Part shown: positions 58,732-58,812 of the stretch, piece after piece
Layout of the letters: every line of letters starts with the position of its first letter
How positions within the stretch are numbered: the first letter of the stretch is position 1
Source of the DNA: Spirochaetota bacterium
GTDB lineage: Bacteria > Spirochaetota > Brachyspiria > Brachyspirales > JACRPF01
Assembly (NCBI GenBank): GCA_038043445.1
Contig: JBBTBY010000058.1
Coordinates: forward strand, 1 to 58,812
Direction: 5' to 3'
DNA: 58,812 nt
The notes under the pieces: model-generated
Told to the model about the DNA's origin: nothing
Database searches by the model: none
The model's input: only the letters and a program-made list of their open reading frames with translations
Made by a program: the position numbers and the translations under genes

Positions 58732-58812
58732 CACTGTGCCGAGAGTCCGCAACACTGTGCCGAAGGTCCGCAACGCTGTGCCGAAGGTCCGCAACACTGT
58801 GCCGAGGGTCCG
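58732..58812. repeat. 21-bp tandem repeat, cut by the window end
   Basis: Unit CACTGTGCCGAAGGTCCGCAA with small variations at 58732, 58753, 58774 and 58795 (the last cut after 18 bases). 21 bp is seven codons; read on the minus strand it gives LRTFGTA-like heptads, but no gene is supported. It is a direct tandem repeat without spacers. Confidence 0.85.

Noticed and set aside
58732-58812. CRISPR-like array at the right edge
   Set aside because: Units are 21 bp and directly adjacent with no spacers, so it is a simple tandem repeat.
1-58812. tRNA, rRNA or insertion-sequence transposase genes
   Set aside because: No tRNA T-loop/acceptor pattern, rRNA stretch or transposase motif was recognised on either strand.

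Overview
The window reads as chromosomal DNA of a motile, probably anaerobic, double-membraned bacterium. The best guess is a free-living spirochaete (Spirochaetota). Supporting points are the FlgL sequence with its sigma-28 promoter, the large chemotaxis gene set, a multi-TM LuxR regulator, LysM membrane proteins, a TOBE-type importer and an anaerobic sulfatase-maturase-like radical SAM enzyme. The phylum is inferred; no rRNA, tRNA or CRISPR was seen.

Layout. 1-10.2 kb: end of an iron/polyamine-type ABC importer, a FabH-like synthase, a membrane LuxR regulator, gatB, rmlC-rmlB (dTDP-rhamnose), a 7TM-type chemoreceptor and dgkA. 10.2-15 kb: a sigma-54 promoter with two upstream palindromes drives two tiny Cys4 proteins, a CheZ-motif membrane coiled-coil protein, cheY, a cheW-like gene, a STAS protein and cheA. 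15-23.3 kb: a ParE-type toxin-antitoxin pair, then a predicted periplasmic beta-carbonic anhydrase fused in frame to a methyl-accepting chemotaxis protein (MCP), cheW, a second MCP, a nearly identical second cheW, a small secreted protein and cheR. 23.3-30.1 kb: a large membrane histidine kinase, a 64-aa repeat protein, an AraC regulator and two GH130 glycoside phosphorylases. 30.1-36.4 kb: a histidine kinase and an NtrC-type sigma-54 activator, followed by a second, near-identical sigma-54 promoter driving a third Cys4 protein, an MCP with a zinc-binding CZB-like domain and an unknown protein. 36.4-58.8 kb: flgL, a radical SAM enzyme, purH, lemA with two TPM genes, a CsgG-kelch protein, cobO, a lipoprotein, ybeY, a LysM protein, trpC-trpF, DUF2062, perR with an Fpg-like glycosylase, a large MCP, two secreted proteins, DUF1015-thrH, a DUF433/DUF5615 toxin-antitoxin pair inside degenerate repeats, a solitary HicB-like gene and a 21-bp tandem repeat cut by the window end.

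How it fits together. The strongest candidate for an undescribed system has two linked parts. First, the carbonic anhydrase-MCP fusion has a membrane topology that would place the enzyme outside the inner membrane and feed a cytoplasmic signalling rod, suggesting CO2/bicarbonate-linked taxis. Second, the histidine kinase/NtrC pair appears to control both Cys4-protein operons, because both sigma-54 promoters share a TTGC-N6-GCAA enhancer motif. Metal-binding sites recur in this set (beta-CA zinc site, CZB-like His/Cys site, Cys4 proteins, His-rich receptor tails). Functions beyond the domain calls are inference from sequence and context.
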